A DNA stretch of 64,000 nucleotides from Halorientalis persicus (GTDB lineage Archaea; Halobacteriota; Halobacteria; Halobacteriales; Haloarculaceae): NCBI RefSeq assembly GCF_900110215.1, contig NZ_FOCX01000013.1:62001-126000 (forward strand), read 5' to 3'. Every line of letters begins with the position of its first letter. Within the stretch, counting starts at the first letter, position 1. Made by a program: the position numbers and the translations under genes. The notes under the pieces were generated by a model. That model was not told the origin of the DNA. It made no database searches and saw only the letters and a list, made by a program, of their open reading frames with translations. Shown here in pieces: positions 60,643 to 64,000 of the stretch.

Positions 60643-61032
60643 TTACGTGCCCTCATCGTAGCTCTCGACGCCGTCCTGAACCACTTTCTCCGCGAGTACA
60701 GCACACGGGACGCGCATCGGCGTCAGCTCGATTCCCAAGAGATCGAGGGCGTCCTCACGGTCGAGGTCACGAACCTCCGAGAGCGTCATTCCCGGGAGCT
60801 CTTCGGCAAGCAGGCTCGCGCTCGCGATGCTGATCGCACAGCCCTCTCCAGTAAACGTGACCTCTTCGATCGTTTCACCGTCCTCCGTGAGTCTGAGGTC
60901 GAACGTGAGTTCGTCGCCACAGGAAGCGTTCTCGCCAGTGTGAGAGACGGTAGCTGGCGAGAGGCGCCCCCACCTTCGAGGATTGCGGTAGTGATCCAGG
61001 ATTACCTCCTGATACATTTTCGAACCCTGCAT
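60643..61032 (-). CDS. IscU/SufU-type iron-sulfur scaffold
   Basis: 129 aa. Start with MYQEVILDHYRNPRRWG, then the three conserved Cys positions: NASCGDELTFDL (Cys38), FTGEGCAISIASASLLAEEL (Cys65) and MRVPCAVLAEK (Cys110). The Cys/Asp/Cys/Cys arrangement is that of SufU/IscU assembly scaffolds, which build Fe-S clusters or, in SufU, bind zinc to transfer sulfur. No cysteine desulfurase is nearby. Sits 3 bases from cbiL and next to moaB. An internal ATG (MYQE) 15 bases downstream is an alternative start. Confidence 0.85.
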   Translation of the reverse strand: MQGSKMYQEVILDHYRNPRRWGRLSPATVSHTGENASCGDELTFDLRLTEDGETIEEVTFTGEGCAISIASASLLAEELPGMTLSEVRDLDREDALDLLGIELTPMRVPCAVLAEKVVQDGVESYDEGT

Positions 61033-61605
61033 CTACGCTACCTCGTGTCGGGTTGCGAGTCCGGCGAGATGCGGTGCTTCCGGGACGATGATGTCGCGTG
61101 ACGCCAGCCGAACCGCGTTGACGCTTCCCGGGAGAACGAACACGGGCACGTTCTGGACGATGCCAGCGGTCGCCCGCGTGGCGATGGCACGGGTTCCGAC
61201 CTCGTCCCACGACAGTCGATGAAACGCTTCCGCGAAGCCGCCCAGCTCTCTGTCGAACAGGTCGGCCGCGGCAGTGGGTGTCACGTCGTCGATGGTCACG
61301 CCGGTGCCACCGGTCGTCACGACGACATCCACCTCGTCGCGACCGACGAACTCGCCGAGTGTCGCCTGCACCGCCGCATACTCGTCGGGAATCAGCGTGC
61401 GGGCCGTCACGATGTGGTCTGCTCGCTGAAACACGTCCGCGAGACAGTCACCGCTTGGATCCGTCGGTCTCTTGCTGACCGTCGGGTCTCGCGAGGAAGA
61501 GACTGTCACGACGCCCACGCCGAGCGGGTCGACGATGTCGTGGTCATCTGCGTCGGTACCTCGCCGGTCGTCTTGCGCCGGCAGCGTCCTGTTCTGAAGA
61601 CTCAT
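61033..61605 (-). CDS. moaB: MoaB/MogA-type molybdenum cofactor protein
   Basis: 190 aa from the ATG at 61605; the longer frame lies over the GTPase gene and is non-native. GVGVVTVSSSR, then TLIPDEYAAVQATLGEFV and VVTTGGTGVTIDDVTPTA (the family hallmark), PVFVLPGSVNAVRLA and a C-terminal HLAGLA. MoaB/MogA proteins adenylylate molybdopterin. The start overlaps the upstream COG0523 stop by 4 bases. In this operon of metal-cofactor genes it could serve molybdenum cofactor synthesis or be a paralogue with another role. Confidence 0.85.
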   Translation of the reverse strand: MSLQNRTLPAQDDRRGTDADDHDIVDPLGVGVVTVSSSRDPTVSKRPTDPSGDCLADVFQRADHIVTARTLIPDEYAAVQATLGEFVGRDEVDVVVTTGGTGVTIDDVTPTAAADLFDRELGGFAEAFHRLSWDEVGTRAIATRATAGIVQNVPVFVLPGSVNAVRLASRDIIVPEAPHLAGLATRHEVA

Positions 61606-62918
61606 ACGGTCGCCACACCCCATTTGTCGACATCGGCATCGAAGACGAGTTCTTCCTCGGCACGGCCAGGGAACGGGTTCTCGTAGCGCTCCCAGTCCTC
61701 GTCCATCTCGGCATCGGTCAGCAGACAATCGTCGAGCGAGTTCTGGATCGCGGTTTCGTCGAGGTCGTGGCCGATGAACACGAGGTCGATCTCGCGGTCA
61801 CCCCACTCTTCGTCCCAGTCGAGGTCGGGTCTGGCTTCTCGGTACGCCTTCCGTTGAAATTCAGGCATGGTCGCGGCCCACTGGCCGTTGACGTCCACTT
61901 GAACCTGTGTGCCGGCGAGGTTACAATTGAGCGCGTGTCGCTCTCTGCCGGCGACCCACATGAGTCCCTTCGCGCGGACCACGTCGGCAGGAACGTCTGC
62001 GAGCCAGTCGACAAGCCGCTCGGGGTGGAACGGTCGCGGCCGACGGTAGTTACACGAGGTCAGCCCGAACTCTTCGGGCGGGTGGAGGTGATCATCGTGG
62101 TCGTGTCCCTCGTGGCTGTGTCCTTCGTTGTCGTGACTGTCCTCGTGGTCGTGATCGTCTGAATCGTGACCCTCCCCGTCCTCGTCGTCCGTCGCTTCCT
62201 GGTGATACTTGTGTGCCTGTTTCCAGCCAGCGCCGCCACTCACCCGGTCGAGGTCGAATCGTCCCACGTCGAGGAGGACACACGGGTCGACCCGTCCGCG
62301 TTCGGCTGTCTCGATGTCTGCCTGTGGCTGCAAGGCTCGGATCAGGGACTCGACCTCAGCTAACTCCTCGTCCGTGACGAGATCCGTCTTGTTGAGCAGG
62401 ACCAGATCACAGAATTCGACCTGTTCGGCCAGGAGATCCGAGAGAGGTTTCGCGTCCTCGGTCACCTCGTTGACTTCCGCACCGGCGATGAACACGTCGT
62501 GGAACAGCGCGGCATCGACGACGGTGACGATGGTGTCGAGGTTGTAGTGAAACGCTGCCTGGCGATTGCTCCGCACTGTCTGTGCGACTTCTGCGGGGTC
62601 GCTCATTCCAGAGGGTTCGACAACGAGCGCGTCGAACTCGACTGTCTTGGCCAACTCGACGATCGTCTGGCCGAACTCATTGGCGAGCCCACAGCAAATG
62701 CACCCGTTCGAGAGCTCTGTTACGGTGGTCTCGTCGTCGTCGAGCGTGACCTGCCGCTCGACGAGGGCAGCATCCACGTTCACCTCGCCCATGTCGTTGA
62801 CGAGCACCGCGATTTCCCGTTCTTCGGGCGCGTTTTCGAGCAGATGGTTCAGCGTCGTCGTCTTCCCGGCACCGAGCCCGCCGGAGAGGATCGAGACTGG
62901 AATATCGGAGGCCGACAT
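61602..62918 (-). CDS. COG0523 metallochaperone GTPase with His-rich loop (paralogue 2)
   Basis: 438 aa. Walker A GGLGAGKT (13-20), metal motif GCICC (Cys73, Cys75, Cys76), VVEPSGMSDPAEVAQ, base motif NKTD (about 181). A long His/Asp/Glu-rich loop (about 248-285; many HDHxHxH repeats such as EGHSHEGHDHDDHLH) lies between the GTPase and the C-terminal domain with SCNYRRPRPFHPERL and KGLMWVAGRE. His loops store or pass Zn, Ni or Co. In operon with another COG0523 gene upstream and moaB, iscU-like and cbiL downstream. Confidence 0.9.
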   Translation of the reverse strand: MSASDIPVSILSGGLGAGKTTTLNHLLENAPEEREIAVLVNDMGEVNVDAALVERQVTLDDDETTVTELSNGCICCGLANEFGQTIVELAKTVEFDALVVEPSGMSDPAEVAQTVRSNRQAAFHYNLDTIVTVVDAALFHDVFIAGAEVNEVTEDAKPLSDLLAEQVEFCDLVLLNKTDLVTDEELAEVESLIRALQPQADIETAERGRVDPCVLLDVGRFDLDRVSGGAGWKQAHKYHQEATDDEDGEGHDSDDHDHEDSHDNEGHSHEGHDHDDHLHPPEEFGLTSCNYRRPRPFHPERLVDWLADVPADVVRAKGLMWVAGRERHALNCNLAGTQVQVDVNGQWAATMPEFQRKAYREARPDLDWDEEWGDREIDLVFIGHDLDETAIQNSLDDCLLTDAEMDEDWERYENPFPGRAEEELVFDADVDKWGVATV

Positions 62919-62920
62919 GG

Positions 62921-64000
62921 CTACTGGTCTGCGAGGGCCAGTTCCTCCTGGAGGTCAGGTGCGAACGGGTCGACGTAGTTGCTCCAGTCCTCGTCCATCT
63001 CGGCGTCGGACAGCAGACACTCGTCGAGACGCTCAACCAGTTGCTCCTCGTCGACGTCACGGCCGATGAAGACGAGTTCGATGCCCCGGTCACCCCACTG
63101 GTCGTCCCACTCCTCTTTGATCTGGGGACGCGCAGCGAAGTACCGCTGCTGTTGGGGCTCGGGGAGCGTCGCGATCCACTGCCCTTTCGGCCCGGCGCGC
63201 ACGGACTGGCCGGCCTTGTCCAGTCCCATCGACACGTCTTCGCGACCGGCCGACCAAAAAAAGCCTTTGGCACGAATCACGCTATCCGGGAGCTCTGCAA
63301 GCGTCCGGGCGATTCGCTCGGGGTGGAACGGCCGCCGGCGCTCGTAGACGAACGAACTCACACCGTGTTCCTCGGCAGCGGCGTCGTGATGATGGCCGTG
63401 CTGGAGTTCCTGTTTCCACCCCGCGGATTGGCTCACCTGCTCGAAGTCGAAGCGTCCAGTCCCGAGGATCTGTTCGGGTGCGACTTCCCCGTGCTCGGTT
63501 CGGATGATCTCTGCCTGCGGTTGGAGCGTCTCGATGACGGCCTCGATCTCGTCCAGTTCGTCGTCAGGCACCAGATCGCACTTGTTCAATAGCAGCACGT
63601 CACAGAACTCGATCTGATCCATGAGGACCTCCTCCGGAACGCGGTTGTCGTCCGGTTCCAGATCGTCGTCGGTCAGTACTTGACCCGACTCGAAGCCCTG
63701 CCAGAAGCTGTGAGCGTCGACGACGCTCACCATCGTATCGAGTTCGTACACGCCCGTCGGGTCGAACGAGGCGTCCTCGAAGCCCTGTGCGAACGTCTGT
63801 GCGACCGGAATCGGTTCGCTGATTCCCGATGATTCGACGAGCAGGTAATCGAACTCACGGGTTTCAGCGAGCCGACCGACCTCGTCGAGCATGTCACCGC
63901 GTAGTCGACAGCAGATACACCCGTTCGACATCTCGATGACTTCTTTCTCTTCCTGGGTGAGATCGGATTCCTGTTCGACGAGGTCGGCGTCAACGTTCAC
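62921..64000 (-). CDS. COG0523 metallochaperone GTPase, partial (paralogue 3)
   Basis: At least 359 residues; the N-terminus with its Walker A lies beyond the window. It begins inside VNVDADLVEQE and shows GCICC, LVESSGISEPIPVAQ, base motif NKCD, a short GHHHDAAAEEH His patch and the C-terminal FVYERRRPFHPERI, KGFFWSAGRED domain. It is closer to paralogue 1 (42984-44243) than to paralogue 2, sharing for example DTMVSVVDAHSFW. Two bases separate it from the next gene, so it is upstream in the same operon. Confidence 0.88.
   Translation of the reverse strand: MNVDADLVEQESDLTQEEKEVIEMSNGCICCRLRGDMLDEVGRLAETREFDYLLVESSGISEPIPVAQTFAQGFEDASFDPTGVYELDTMVSVVDAHSFWQGFESGQVLTDDDLEPDDNRVPEEVLMDQIEFCDVLLLNKCDLVPDDELDEIEAVIETLQPQAEIIRTEHGEVAPEQILGTGRFDFEQVSQSAGWKQELQHGHHHDAAAEEHGVSSFVYERRRPFHPERIARTLAELPDSVIRAKGFFWSAGREDVSMGLDKAGQSVRAGPKGQWIATLPEPQQQRYFAARPQIKEEWDDQWGDRGIELVFIGRDVDEEQLVERLDECLLSDAEMDEDWSNYVDPFAPDLQEELALADQ

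Noticed and set aside
1-64000. tRNA, rRNA or CRISPR arrays
   Set aside because: Scanning for T-loop and anticodon patterns and for regular direct repeats with spacers found no convincing candidate.

Overview
The window reads as haloarchaeal DNA. Proteins are very acidic, starts tend to lie directly downstream of TATA-like boxes (leaderless), exported proteins carry twin-arginine signals with lipoboxes, and many families are typical of halophilic archaea: Orc1/Cdc6 with origin boxes, OB-fold RPA-like protein, tandem winged-helix regulators, Tp34-like iron lipoproteins. I cannot name the genus. No rRNA or tRNA gene was recognised.

Region 1 (about 1-27.7 kb) is a plasmid or integrative-element backbone. 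It starts with an OB-fold DNA-binding protein, a 0.9 kb GC-rich stretch full of stem-loops and no convincing gene, a 5'-truncated PIN-domain remnant and a small membrane protein. A replication module follows: an orc1/cdc6 gene flanked by G-rich origin-recognition-box-like repeats in opposite orientations around an AT-richer segment. Next come a coiled-coil acidic protein, a 600-bp iteron-like region, a 1266-aa VirD4-type coupling ATPase with a nuclease-like C-terminus, a winged-helix/PIN pair, and a long minus-strand transfer operon. That operon encodes a VirB3/VirB4-N-like protein, a VirB4 ATPase, a VirB6/TrbL-like channel protein, a membrane AAA+ ATPase, an AEP primase-polymerase, a VirB2-like pilin, a small membrane protein and a large surface protein. 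A DUF6788-like protein and a tyrosine integrase close the block. I saw no relaxase gene.

Region 2 (27.8-29.55 kb) is an IS4-type insertion sequence abutting a compact four-helix heme A synthase (CtaA).

Region 3 (30-39 kb) holds a tandem winged-helix regulator, a Tat-exported protein, an iron-acquisition-like cluster (Tp34/P19-like lipoprotein, polytopic CCCC-motif membrane protein, DyP-like Tat protein), two paralogous small His-containing membrane proteins, a 461-aa polytopic membrane protein and an FG-GAP beta-propeller.

Region 4 (39.3-64 kb) is a metal-acquisition island: cbiMNQO (Co/Ni ECF importer) plus a DUF1405-like protein; a divergent COG0523 GTPase operon with a HEAT-like protein and a P-loop ATPase bearing a CxCxCH tail; a nik/dpp-type ABC operon with two substrate-binding proteins, a creatininase-family amidohydrolase and an FAD-only flavoprotein; a convergent znuA-DUF7511-znuC-znuB operon ending in a SidA-like FAD oxidoreductase; and a tight operon of two more COG0523 GTPases (one cut by the window edge), MoaB, an IscU-type scaffold and precorrin-2 C20-methyltransferase. 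AT-rich palindromes in front of cbiM, the COG0523 gene, the ABC operon and znuA are candidate metal-regulator operators.
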